From Lentzea sp. NEAU-D7 (lineage in GTDB: Bacteria > Actinomycetota > Actinomycetes > Mycobacteriales > Pseudonocardiaceae): DNA of 51,700 nt. The stretch spans positions 1 through 51,700 of the forward strand of contig NZ_JAPJDL010000026.1 of NCBI RefSeq assembly GCF_026242055.1, in the 5' to 3' direction. Position 1 is the stretch's first letter. Every line of letters begins with the position of its first letter. Position numbers and translations under genes: made by a program. This document shows positions 31,829 to 40,091 of the stretch, in pieces. Under the pieces are notes generated by a model that was not told the origin of the DNA, searched no databases, and worked only from the letters and a program-made list of their open reading frames with translations.

Positions 31829-32777
31829 GCACGTCCTCCAGCCAGCACGCCACGCGGCGGCTCTCCTCGACGGACTCCAGCGACGGCATCCGCTCGCCGC
31901 ACACGTCCATCGCGGACGGGCACCGCGGGTGGAACGGGCAGCCGGACGGCATCGAGCGCAGGTCCGGCGGTGACCCCGGAATGCCCTTCAGCTCACGGCG
32001 CGGCCCGCGCAACGCCGGGAACGAGCCCAGCAGCCCTTGGCTGTACGGGTGCTTGGCGGCGCGGTAGATCTCGCTCGCCGGCGCCTCCTCGACCACGCGC
32101 CCGCCGTACATGATCGCGATGCGGTCGGAGAACTCCACCAGCAGCGAGATGTCGTGGGTGATGAAGACGACCGAGAAGCCGAGCGTCTCGCGCAGCCGCA
32201 TCATCTGGCCGAGGATCTGCCGCTGCACCACCACGTCCAGCGCGGTGGTCGGCTCGTCCATGATGACGATCTCGGGTTCCAGCGCGAGCGCCATCGCGAT
32301 CATCACCCGCTGCCGCATCCCGCCGGAGAGCTGGTGCGGGTACGACGACAGCCGGTCGGTCGGGATGCCCACCAGCGACAGCAGCTCACGGCCGCGCGCG
32401 GTCCGCTGCGGGCGCTTCATCTGCGGCCGGTGCGTGCGCAGCACGTCGTCGATCTGCGTGCCGACCGAGATCACCGGGTTCAGGGCGTTCATCGCGCCCT
32501 GGAACACGATCGCGATCTCGTTCCACCGCAGCACCTGCAGCTGCTTGTCGGTCAGCGACAGCAGGTCCTGGCCCTTGAACAGGACCTCGCCGGACGGCAC
32601 CCTGCCCGGCGCCTGCAGCAGCCGGGTCGCGGCGTAGGCCAGGGTGGACTTGCCGCTGCCGCTCTCCCCCGCCAGGCCGAGCACCTCGCCCGCGTTCAAC
32701 GTCAGCGAGACGTTGTGCACGGCCCTCAGGTTGCCGTAGTCGACCGAGAGATCGCGGATCTCCAGCACCGGGCTCAT
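31821..32777 (-). CDS. Oligopeptide/oligosaccharide ABC importer ATPase (DppD/OppD-like)
   Basis: 318 aa. Walker A is GESGSGKST, the signature is LSGGMRQRV, Walker B is EIVIMDEPT, and the C-terminal CPFHPRCPSAMDVC Cys cluster is typical of the Opp/Dpp D and F subunits. The ATG at 32777 overlaps the upstream permease stop. Although the family is named for peptides, actinobacteria use such transporters for oligosaccharides, and the GH1 gene downstream argues for that here. Confidence 0.93.
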   Translation of the reverse strand: MSPVLEIRDLSVDYGNLRAVHNVSLTLNAGEVLGLAGESGSGKSTLAYAATRLLQAPGRVPSGEVLFKGQDLLSLTDKQLQVLRWNEIAIVFQGAMNALNPVISVGTQIDDVLRTHRPQMKRPQRTARGRELLSLVGIPTDRLSSYPHQLSGGMRQRVMIAMALALEPEIVIMDEPTTALDVVVQRQILGQMMRLRETLGFSVVFITHDISLLVEFSDRIAIMYGGRVVEEAPASEIYRAAKHPYSQGLLGSFPALRGPRRELKGIPGSPPDLRSMPSGCPFHPRCPSAMDVCGERMPSLESVEESRRVACWLEDVRV

Positions 32778-33592
32778 GCGCGCACCTTCCGCAGGCGGGG
32801 ATTCGCGTACTCGTCGATCCCGAAGTTGATCAGAGCCAGGGCCGTGCCGAGCAGGGCGATGCACAGGCCGGCGGGGACGAACCACCACCACGCGCCCAGG
32901 CCGAGCGCCTGGTTGCTCTGCGCCCAGAACAGGATCGTGCCCCAGTTCCAGGTCGACAGCGAGATCACGCCGACGAACGACAGGGTGATCTGCAGCATGA
33001 CCGCGAAGATCACCGTGCCGACGAAGCCGGATCCGATCACCGCCAGCAGGTTCGGCAGCACCTCGAACACGATGATGCGCCAGGTCCGCTCCCCGGAGGC
33101 CCGTGCGGCCTCCACGAAGTCCCTGCGCCGCAACGACATAGTCTGCGCACGCAGGATCCGCGCACCCCACGCCCAGGCGGTCAGGCTGATCACCGCGGCG
33201 ATCAGGACCGTGTCCGCGGACGGCAGCATCGAGGCGACGATGATGATCAGCGGCAGCGCCGGGATCACCAGGAAGATGTTGGACAGCATGGACAACGCCT
33301 CGTCGGCCGCGCCGCCGAGGAACCCGGCGGTCACCCCGACCAGGATCGACAGGATGGTCGCGAGCACACCGCACACCAGCCCGACGACCATCACTCCCCT
33401 GGTGCCCACGAGCACCTGGGAGAAGATGTCCTGCCCGGTCATGGTCGTGCCGAACCAGTGCGCACCCGAGGGCGGCGACAGCGCGTCGTCGCTCATCGCG
33501 GACGGGTCGTACGGCGCGATCCACTCGCCGACCACCGCGATCAGCGCGAAGAACGCCAGGATGCCCAGGCCCAGTTTCGTCTTGAAGTTCAT
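32774..33592 (-). CDS. ABC importer permease (DppC/OppC-like)
   Basis: 272 aa. An N-terminal helix (about 8-25) and the family motif HWFGTTMTGQDIFSQVLVGTR precede five helices. The EAA-type loop is DFVEAARASGERTWRII. The C-terminus (LALINFGIDEYANPRLRK) is as expected. It sits between the two transporter genes with short gaps or overlaps and forms the membrane pair with the DppB-like protein. Confidence 0.93.
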   Translation of the reverse strand: MNFKTKLGLGILAFFALIAVVGEWIAPYDPSAMSDDALSPPSGAHWFGTTMTGQDIFSQVLVGTRGVMVVGLVCGVLATILSILVGVTAGFLGGAADEALSMLSNIFLVIPALPLIIIVASMLPSADTVLIAAVISLTAWAWGARILRAQTMSLRRRDFVEAARASGERTWRIIVFEVLPNLLAVIGSGFVGTVIFAVMLQITLSFVGVISLSTWNWGTILFWAQSNQALGLGAWWWFVPAGLCIALLGTALALINFGIDEYANPRLRKVRA

Positions 33593-33599
33593 CGGGGAA

Positions 33600-34580
33600 T
33601 CAGCCCTCCCGCCGGGTGCGCGGGTCCAGCAGCAGGTAGCCGATGTCCGCGAGCAGGTTCGCCACCAGCACCGCCAGTGTGATCACCAGGAACACTCCCT
33701 GCATCAACGGGTAGTCCTTCGCGCCGATGCCCTGGAACAGCACGTAGCCGAGGCCCGGGTAGGAGAACACCATCTCGACCAGCAGGGCGCCGCCGACGAT
33801 GAAACCCAGCGACAGCGCGAAACCGGAGATCGACGGCAGCACGGCGTTGCGCGCGGCGTAGGCGAACATGATCCGCTTCTGCGTGAGGCCCTTGGCCCGC
33901 GCGACGAGCACGTAGTCCTCCGCCGTCACGGTGACCATCATGTTGCGCATGCCGAGGATCCAGCCGGCCACCGAGCTCACGACGATCGTGACGCCGGGCA
34001 GCACGGCGTGCTCCAGGACGCTGCCGATGAACTCGCCGGAGAACTCCGGCACGAGGCCCGGCGCGTAGCCGCCGGACGCCGGGAACAGCGGCCAGGTCAC
34101 GGAGAACACCGAGATCGCGATCAGGCCGAGCCAGAAGTACGGGATGGACGACAGGAACGTCGTGATCGGGATGAGGTTGTCCATCCACGACCCGCGCTTC
34201 CACCCCGCGTAGACGCCCAGCAGGGTGCCGAGCAGGAACGCGATGACCGTGGTGACGCCGACCAGCCCGAGCGTCCACGGCATCGACTGGGACAGCACGT
34301 CGGCGACGGGCGTCGGGAAGAACGTGAACGACAGCCCGAGGTCGCCCTGCACGAGGGCGGCCCAGTAGTCGACGTACTGCTCCCAGATCGACTTGTTCTT
34401 GTCGAGCCCGAAGAGGACGTACAGCGACGCCATCGCGTCGCTGTTCAGCCGGCCACCGAGCTTGGTGATCATCGCCTGCACCGGGTCGCCCGGGAGCAGG
34501 CGCGGCAGCAGGAAGTTCGCCGTGATCGCCGCCCAGAGCGTGACGAGGTAGAAGGCGGCACGGCGGAGCAGGAACGTCAT
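33600..34580 (-). CDS. ABC importer permease (DppB/OppB-like)
   Basis: 326 aa with six predicted helices. The early LLPGDPVQ and the EAA loop DYVLVARAKGLTQKRIM with AVLPSISGFAL are family hallmarks, and the C-terminus ends LADIGYLLLDPRTR. The ATG at 34580 overlaps the upstream ATPase stop (ATGA), and the 7-nt gap to the next permease keeps it in the same operon. Confidence 0.93.
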   Translation of the reverse strand: MTFLLRRAAFYLVTLWAAITANFLLPRLLPGDPVQAMITKLGGRLNSDAMASLYVLFGLDKNKSIWEQYVDYWAALVQGDLGLSFTFFPTPVADVLSQSMPWTLGLVGVTTVIAFLLGTLLGVYAGWKRGSWMDNLIPITTFLSSIPYFWLGLIAISVFSVTWPLFPASGGYAPGLVPEFSGEFIGSVLEHAVLPGVTIVVSSVAGWILGMRNMMVTVTAEDYVLVARAKGLTQKRIMFAYAARNAVLPSISGFALSLGFIVGGALLVEMVFSYPGLGYVLFQGIGAKDYPLMQGVFLVITLAVLVANLLADIGYLLLDPRTRREG

Positions 34581-35482
34581 GCCGCCGCCTCCACGTACAA
34601 CCAGCAGGCCGCCCAGTGCCCGTAGGAGTCGACCTCGGTGCGCGGTGGCGCCTCGGTCCAGCAGCGGGACTGCACCTTCGGGCAGCGCGGCGCGAACTGG
34701 CAGCCGGTCGAGACCTCGGCGGTCTCCTCCAGCGGCGCGTCCAAGGCGATCACCGAGCGTTCCGGGTCGGGCGCGGACTCGATCAGCAGCTGCGTATACG
34801 GGTGGGCCGGCCGCTGCGTCACGGACTCGCTGTCGCCGCCCTCGACGATCTGCCCGCCGTACATCACGAACGTCTCGTCCGCGAAGTAGCGCGCCGACGC
34901 GATGTCGTGGGTGATGTAGAGGACCGCAAGCTTGAGCCGTTCCTTCAGGTCCAGCAACAGGTTCAGCACGCCGAGCCGGATGGAGACGTCCAGCATGGAC
35001 ACCGGCTCGTCGGCGAGCAGCACCTCGGGGTCCGCGGCGAGCGCGCGTGCGATCGCGACGCGCTGCCGCTGACCGCCCGACAGCTCGTGCGGGTACCGCG
35101 AGGCGAAGTCCGCCGGGAGGTTCACCCGCTGCAGCAGCTCCTCCACCGTCTCCGGCCGCTTGTGGATCTTCAGCGGCCGGGTCAGGTGGTAGCGGATCGT
35201 GTGGACGGGGTTGAGGGACGCGAAGGGGTCCTGGAACACCATCTGGACCTTGCGCCGGTACTTCCGGACCCCGCGCACCTTCTCGCCGTCCAGCAGGATC
35301 TCGCCGGAGGTGGGTTCCGCGAGCCGCGCGAGCAGCTTCGCCACCGTCGACTTGCCTGATCCGGATTCGCCGACGAGGGCGGTCACGCGCCCACGGCGCA
35401 GGACGATGGAGACGTCCTGCACCGCGCGCACGCGCTTGTAGGTCTTGACCAGACCCTTCGCTTCAAGCGCGACCTCGTTCAT
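34577..35482 (-). CDS. ABC importer ATPase (DppF/OppF-like)
   Basis: 301 aa. Walker A is GESGSGKST, the signature is LSGGQRQRV, Walker B is EVLLADEPV, and the C-terminal CQFAPRCPKVQSRC is the family Cys cluster. It pairs with the DppD-like ATPase. The ATG at 35482 directly follows the binding protein's stop codon, so the operon order is binding protein, F, B, C, D, GH1. That is unusual in placing F before the permeases. Confidence 0.93.
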   Translation of the reverse strand: MNEVALEAKGLVKTYKRVRAVQDVSIVLRRGRVTALVGESGSGKSTVAKLLARLAEPTSGEILLDGEKVRGVRKYRRKVQMVFQDPFASLNPVHTIRYHLTRPLKIHKRPETVEELLQRVNLPADFASRYPHELSGGQRQRVAIARALAADPEVLLADEPVSMLDVSIRLGVLNLLLDLKERLKLAVLYITHDIASARYFADETFVMYGGQIVEGGDSESVTQRPAHPYTQLLIESAPDPERSVIALDAPLEETAEVSTGCQFAPRCPKVQSRCWTEAPPRTEVDSYGHWAACWLYVEAAA

Positions 35483-37126
35483 CTAGGACCCCGCGGGCTT
35501 CAGCTTCATGACGATCTGCAGGGCGTTCGGCAGGGTGGCCTGCGGCGGACCGTACGGGTCCTCCTCGGAGGGCCAGCCGACCCAGTTCTTCGTGCTGTAC
35601 TCCGCACCGATCGGGCCGGCGGAGGTCGGGATCATGGGAACCTGGTCGACCATGATCTTCTGCAGCACCGCGAGGGCCTTGGCCCGCGCCGCGTCGTCCG
35701 CCGCGTTCGCGTACTCGGCCAGCGCCGCGGTCGCCTCGGGGTTGTTGTAGCGGCCGAAGTTCACCGCGGCGGTCTGCCCGATCGGCTTGATCTCCGCGCC
35801 GTCCATGATGTTCTGGTACATCTCGTACGGCGTCGCGCCGGTGTTGGTCCAGCGCAGCGAGCCCTGGAACGCGCCGTTCGCGAAGTCGGTCGTCCACGCG
35901 TCCGCGGTCTGCGTGCGCACGGTCGCCTCGATGCCGATCTTCTTCAGGTCGCCCTTGATGATGTCGAGGACCGTCAGGTAGTCCGACCAGCCGGACGGGT
36001 TGGTGAGCTCGATGGTGACCGGCTTGCCGTCGGGCGCCTTGAGCACGTCGCCTTCCAGCTTGAAGCCGGCGGCGGTGAGCTTCTGCTTGGCACCGTCGAC
36101 GTCGATCTTGAACTTCGCGTCCTTGTACTCCGGAGCGAGGAACGAGTCACCGGCGGGCAACGGCATGCCGGTCTTCGACTCGAGCTTCGGGAACAGGCGG
36201 GCCTCACCCTTGACGAAGATCGCCTCGCGGTCGATCACGTCGCTCATCGCCGAACGCAGCGCGGCGTTGTCGAACGGCGCGATCGTCGTGTTCAGCCACA
36301 GGCCGTGGATGCCGAGACCGGCCGGGAACCAGAGCTTGTGGTTGGCCGGGTCCTTGTCCACGTACAGCTTCTGGTAGTCCGGGATGAAGACGTACGACCA
36401 CTGGCTCGCACCCGACGCCAGCGCGGTGGTCTGCGCCGTGTTGTCGTTGTACGAGGTGTACTGGATCTCCGGGACCTTGGGGAGCTCCTGCCAGTACTCC
36501 GCGCGCCGCGCGATCGTGACGGTCTGCGAGGTGAACGACTTCAGCTCGTACGGACCCGTGCCGACGGGCTTCGGGTTCGTGTAGGTCGTCGGGTCCGGGA
36601 CGGTGCTCCAGATGTGCTGGGGGATCACCATCGCACTGATGACCTTGTTGCGGTTCACGAACTGCGGGCTCGGGAAGGAGACCTCGACCTTGCCGTCCGG
36701 CGTGGCCGTGGCGGTCTCGACCTTGAGCGAGTCGCGGTTGTTGAGCGCGGGCCACTTCTTGAGGATCTCGTACGAGAAGGCGACGTCAGCGGCCGTGAGC
36801 GGCTTGCCGTCGGACCACTTCACGTTCTCCCGGATCGTGAAGGTGACCTTCTTGTAGTCGGGCGTCCAGTCCCACTTGGTGGCGAGCCACGGCACCGGCT
36901 CCTGGGCCGGGCGCGTGTTGTTCACGAACGCGAGCGGCTCGTAGATCTGGTAGCGGTAGCCGAGCGAACCCGCCGCGGACGTGGGCAGGAACGGGTTGTG
37001 GTTCTCGGTCAGGGGCCCGTTGGGCATGCCCACGGTCAGCACTCCGGCGGCCTTGGTGGCGCCACCAGAGGAGCAACCGGTCGCCGCGAGCGCCAGTGCC
37101 AACGCGACGATGACTGTTCTGCGCAT
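35483..37126 (-). CDS. Extracellular solute-binding lipoprotein (SBP family 5)
   Basis: 547 aa from ATG 37126, which follows GGGAGA. The signal ends in ATGC (Cys18), a lipobox, so it is anchored outside. The mature part is the cluster C/family 5 binding protein used by Opp/Dpp importers: VTFTIRENVKWSDGKPLTAADVAFSYE (about 102-128), VGTGPYELKSF, LRSAMSDVIDREAI. A ligand of oligosaccharide type is inferred from the GH1 gene and the LacI operator. It is the first gene of the importer operon. Confidence 0.93.
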   Translation of the reverse strand: MRRTVIVALALALAATGCSSGGATKAAGVLTVGMPNGPLTENHNPFLPTSAAGSLGYRYQIYEPLAFVNNTRPAQEPVPWLATKWDWTPDYKKVTFTIRENVKWSDGKPLTAADVAFSYEILKKWPALNNRDSLKVETATATPDGKVEVSFPSPQFVNRNKVISAMVIPQHIWSTVPDPTTYTNPKPVGTGPYELKSFTSQTVTIARRAEYWQELPKVPEIQYTSYNDNTAQTTALASGASQWSYVFIPDYQKLYVDKDPANHKLWFPAGLGIHGLWLNTTIAPFDNAALRSAMSDVIDREAIFVKGEARLFPKLESKTGMPLPAGDSFLAPEYKDAKFKIDVDGAKQKLTAAGFKLEGDVLKAPDGKPVTIELTNPSGWSDYLTVLDIIKGDLKKIGIEATVRTQTADAWTTDFANGAFQGSLRWTNTGATPYEMYQNIMDGAEIKPIGQTAAVNFGRYNNPEATAALAEYANAADDAARAKALAVLQKIMVDQVPMIPTSAGPIGAEYSTKNWVGWPSEEDPYGPPQATLPNALQIVMKLKPAGS

Positions 37127-37154
37127 GGGGGAATCTCCCGATACGACGGTGTAT

Positions 37155-37166
37155 GAGAGCGCTCTC
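37155..37166. promoter_or_regulatory. LacI-type operator before the importer operon
   Basis: GAGAGCGCTCTC with extended near-symmetric flanks (GTAT before, ATAC after), 29 nt upstream of the binding protein ATG. Same core as the two sites at 22754 and 22890. The next upstream gene on the same strand encodes a LacI regulator. Confidence 0.8.
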
Positions 37167-37279
37167 TCATACGTGCGGCGAACTCGCCAGACGGCAAAGG
37201 TCCGCTTCACGGGTCGTGTTCGCGAAGCAGGTCCCAGTCGCCTGGCGTGTCCGTTTCAGTTGTGGTGGAGCGGGGTGGG

Positions 37280-38275
37280 TCAGGGCGCGGATTCGCGCAC
37301 GATCAACGAGGTCGGCAGCACCAGCGGGTGGTCGGGCATCGGCTGTCCCTCGAGCGTGGAGAGCAGCATCCGCGCGGCGGCGGCACCCATCTCCTGTGCC
37401 GGCTGGCGGATCGTCGTCAGCCGAGGTTCGGTGTGTCCCGCGACCGGGACGTCGTCGAAGCCGACCACCGACACGTCGTCGGGGACGGTCCTGCCGGATT
37501 CCCGCAGCGCCCGCAGCACTCCGACCGCCGAGAGGTCGTTCTGCGCGAACACGGCGTCGAACGGGATTCCACTCGCGACGAGCTTGTCCACGGCGACCTC
37601 ACCACCTTCCGTGGTGAAGTCGCCGTCGACGACGAGGTCCGGGTGCAGCGTCAGGCCCGCTTCCGCCAAAGCGAGCCGGAACCCGTCCAGCCTCGCCTGA
37701 GTGCACCCGAAGTGCGGAGGTCCGGTGACGACGGCGAACCTGCGGCGACCCGCCGCGACGAGATGCCTCGCGACATCCGCGCCTCCCTGCCGGTTCGTCG
37801 TCGTCACCGAAGGGAACTCCGGGTGCGAGCCGCGGTCGTCGATCATGACGACCGGCAGGCCCGCCCGGTAGAGCGTGGAGATGTAGTGCAGGGCGTCCGG
37901 GGGCTCGACGACCAGCAGGCCGTCGAAAGCGTTGGCGGACACGTGGTTCGCGAACTGGTTGAGCGACTCGGGCCCGCGGTTCAGCGTGTACAGCAGCAGG
38001 CCGTAACCGTCGGCTTCGAGCGTGTCGACGATGCCTTGCAGGACCTCGCCCATCCACGGCCAGGTGAGCGACGGCGCGAGCATCGCGACGGTGCGGGTGC
38101 GACCCCGCGCGAGGCCGACGGCGCGGGCGCTGGGCACGTACCCGATCTCGTCGATGACCTTGCGAACGCGCTGCGCGGTGGAGGCGTCCACGTCCGGCTT
38201 GCCGTTCAGCACACGTGACACGGTCGCTTTGGACACCTGGGCGCGTTGGGCGACCTCTGCGATCGTGACACGCAT
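37280..38275 (-). CDS. LacI-family transcriptional regulator
   Basis: 331 aa. N-terminal helix-turn-helix VTIAEVAQRAQVSKATVSRVLNG, hinge helix at about 48-58 (SARAVGLARGR), and sugar-binding domain with LLVVEPPDALH, FAQNDLSAVGVL and VVGFDDVPVAGHTEPRLTTIRQP (about 269-291). It most likely controls the importer operon through the GAGAGCGCTCTC site at 37155, 114 nt after its stop. Two tandem ACCGGT-centred sites upstream of its ATG may be its own operator or that of another LacI protein. Confidence 0.93.
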   Translation of the reverse strand: MRVTIAEVAQRAQVSKATVSRVLNGKPDVDASTAQRVRKVIDEIGYVPSARAVGLARGRTRTVAMLAPSLTWPWMGEVLQGIVDTLEADGYGLLLYTLNRGPESLNQFANHVSANAFDGLLVVEPPDALHYISTLYRAGLPVVMIDDRGSHPEFPSVTTTNRQGGADVARHLVAAGRRRFAVVTGPPHFGCTQARLDGFRLALAEAGLTLHPDLVVDGDFTTEGGEVAVDKLVASGIPFDAVFAQNDLSAVGVLRALRESGRTVPDDVSVVGFDDVPVAGHTEPRLTTIRQPAQEMGAAAARMLLSTLEGQPMPDHPLVLPTSLIVRESAP

Positions 38276-38300
38276 GCCGAACTTCCTTCCGCCGCCTCCT

Positions 38301-38324
38301 GGAACCGGTTTCGGTACCGGTTCC
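38301..38324. promoter_or_regulatory. Tandem ACCGGT operator-like sites
   Basis: GGAACCGGT (38301-38309) is inverted as ACCGGTTCC (38316-38324). Each half also centres its own near-palindrome (GGAACCGGTTTC and GGTACCGGTTCC), with the two ACCGGT cores 12 nt apart. It lies 26 nt upstream of the LacI ATG. The sequence differs from GAGAGCGCTCTC, so a different LacI-family protein may bind. Confidence 0.6.
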
Positions 38325-38389
38325 GACGAGGTGTGACGGAGTCAACAGCCTGACGTGAGGATTAGTCAAGAGCCTTGCCGGAAGTTCGT

Positions 38390-38401
38390 GAGAGCGTTTC
38401 C
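38390..38401. promoter_or_regulatory. Degenerate GAGAGCG-type half-site
   Basis: GAGAGCGTTTCC shares the left half of GAGAGCGCTCTC, but the right half has diverged. It lies 115 nt upstream of the LacI ATG. It may be a weak autoregulatory site. Confidence 0.3.
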
Positions 38402-38539
38402 ACAGCGCGGTGCATCGACGCAGGTAGAGCACTGTCGAGCAACCCGGTTCGAACGACCTTGATCGATTCGCGCCACCTGAGCCCCTTGCGCCGAACGGGG
38501 TACGCGAAGCGTCTCAACTGATCGTGCACAATCGAGGTC

Positions 38540-39079
38540 ATGGGGGTTGTCACGGCGGTAAGCCGCAACGAGGAGTACACGTTCACCAAGCCCGTGCGCG
38601 AGAGCATCACTTTGCTCGCCGGCCTAGGTGTCGAGGGTGACGTCCACCAGGGCGTCACGGTCAAGCACCGGTCACGGGTCGCACAGGACCCGACCCAGCC
38701 GAACCTGCGCCAGGTGCACCTGATCCACTCCGAGCTCTTCGACGAACTGCGCGGCAAGGGCTTCTCCGTGGCCCCCGGCGAGATCGGCGAGAACGTCACG
38801 ACGCGCGGCATCGACCTGCTCGGCCTGCCCACCGGCACGCTGCTCCGCCTCGGCCCGGAGGCCGTGGTCGAGGTGACCGGCCTGCGCAACCCGTGCCTGC
38901 AGATCGACGCCTTCGCGAAGGGGCTGCTCAAGGAGGTCGTGGGCAAGGGTCCGGACGGTGAGCTCGTCCGGCGCGCGGGCATCATGTCGGTCGTGCTGGC
39001 GGGTGGCGTGGTCCGGCCCGGCGACGAGATCCGCGTGGAGCTGCCCGCGGAACCGCACCGGCCCCTGGAGAAGGTCTGA
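38540..39079 (+). CDS. MOSC-domain protein
   Basis: 179 aa, essentially one MOSC domain. The ligands VRQVHLIH, VAPGEIGENVTTRGIDLLGLP (about 77-97) and the invariant Cys in TGLRNPCLQI are present. MOSC proteins handle sulfur or molybdenum cofactor ligands; stand-alone actinobacterial ones lack a proven role. The ATG at 38540 is weakly supported by an upstream GAGGTC. It stands alone on the plus strand. Confidence 0.9.
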   Translation: MGVVTAVSRNEEYTFTKPVRESITLLAGLGVEGDVHQGVTVKHRSRVAQDPTQPNLRQVHLIHSELFDELRGKGFSVAPGEIGENVTTRGIDLLGLPTGTLLRLGPEAVVEVTGLRNPCLQIDAFAKGLLKEVVGKGPDGELVRRAGIMSVVLAGGVVRPGDEIRVELPAEPHRPLEKV

Positions 39080-39174
39080 GCGCCTGATCAGATGCCTTGT
39101 CCGAAGCGGCGGACCTCTCTGACGTGGGCGCCAGGTGGCTCGGGCACGACCTCTGACCGGGTGCGCGGACCCGG

Positions 39175-39909
39175 CTACTCGTTGCCGAAGTGGTCGTCGA
39201 GGATCACCGAGATCGTCCTGGGCGCCTCGACGACCGCCAGGTGCGCGGCGTCTCCGACGACGTAGAGCTCCGAGTCCGGCAGGTCGTCCGCGATGTGCCG
39301 GACGAGCTCCGTCGGCGTCGCGTGGTCCTGCGCCGCCGCGATCACCACGGTGGGCACGTCGATCTTCGCCAGGTCCGGCCGCAGGTCCATCACCCGGACG
39401 GCCTCGACGCAGGCGAGGTACGTCGGCAGGTCGGTCTTCAGCAGTTCGGCGCGGAAGTGCGCGACGACGGCCGGCGCGCAGGTCGGCGTGAACCACCGGG
39501 AGACGACCGAGTCCGCGACGGCCTCCATTCCCCGTGAGCGCACCAGCGTGATCCGCTCGTCCAGCCGGGCCTTGTCCGGCACCCACGCGGTGGTGCACAC
39601 GAGCGCCAGCCGCGAGATCCGGTCGGTGTGCGCGGCCAGCCACATGCCGACCATGCCGCCGAGGGACACGCCGCAGTAGTACACCTGGCGCAGTCCCAGG
39701 TGGTCCAGCAGTTCCACTACGTCGCGCGCCAGGTCTTCGATCGCGCAGGGGCCCTCGACGGGCGCGCTGCCGCCGTGGCCGCGGTGGTCGAAGCGCAGCA
39801 GGCGGAACGGCAGCGAGAAGTCGCGCCACAGTTCGGTCGTCGTGCCGAGCGCGTTGCCGAGCACCAGCACCGGCGCGTCTCGCGGGCCGGTCAACGTGTG
39901 GTGCAGCAC
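39175..39909 (-). CDS. Alpha/beta hydrolase (3-oxoadipate enol-lactonase-like)
   Basis: 244 aa from GTG 39909, five nt after GAGGTG. The triad is S82 (GVSLGG), D195 (AAAQDHATP) and H223 (GDAAHLAVVE), with the oxyanion motif LGNALG. Its closest resemblance is to PcaD-type enol-lactonases and related esterases. No other 3-oxoadipate pathway gene is present, so the metabolic role is open. Confidence 0.85.
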   Translation of the reverse strand: MLHHTLTGPRDAPVLVLGNALGTTTELWRDFSLPFRLLRFDHRGHGGSAPVEGPCAIEDLARDVVELLDHLGLRQVYYCGVSLGGMVGMWLAAHTDRISRLALVCTTAWVPDKARLDERITLVRSRGMEAVADSVVSRWFTPTCAPAVVAHFRAELLKTDLPTYLACVEAVRVMDLRPDLAKIDVPTVVIAAAQDHATPTELVRHIADDLPDSELYVVGDAAHLAVVEAPRTISVILDDHFGNE

Positions 39910-40091
39910 GGCGTCACCTCCTCGCTGTGCCCCGACAACCGGGAGTCTGCCTGGGGTGTTCCCCACTCGCACGACGAATCCAACCTGCGGTTCGCCGCTC
40001 GTGGACAACCACCGGCCTGGCCCCCGCCGTAACACTGTTACGGGGAGCAGAATGGAGGACTGCCGCCGTCACCGACCTCACCGGGAAGCCG

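Noticed and set aside
32037..34625. Long plus-strand open frame (862 aa) opposite the importer genes
   Set aside because: It is the antisense of three clear transporter genes. The protein is Arg/Asp/His-rich without any domain, as expected from antisense frames at this GC content.
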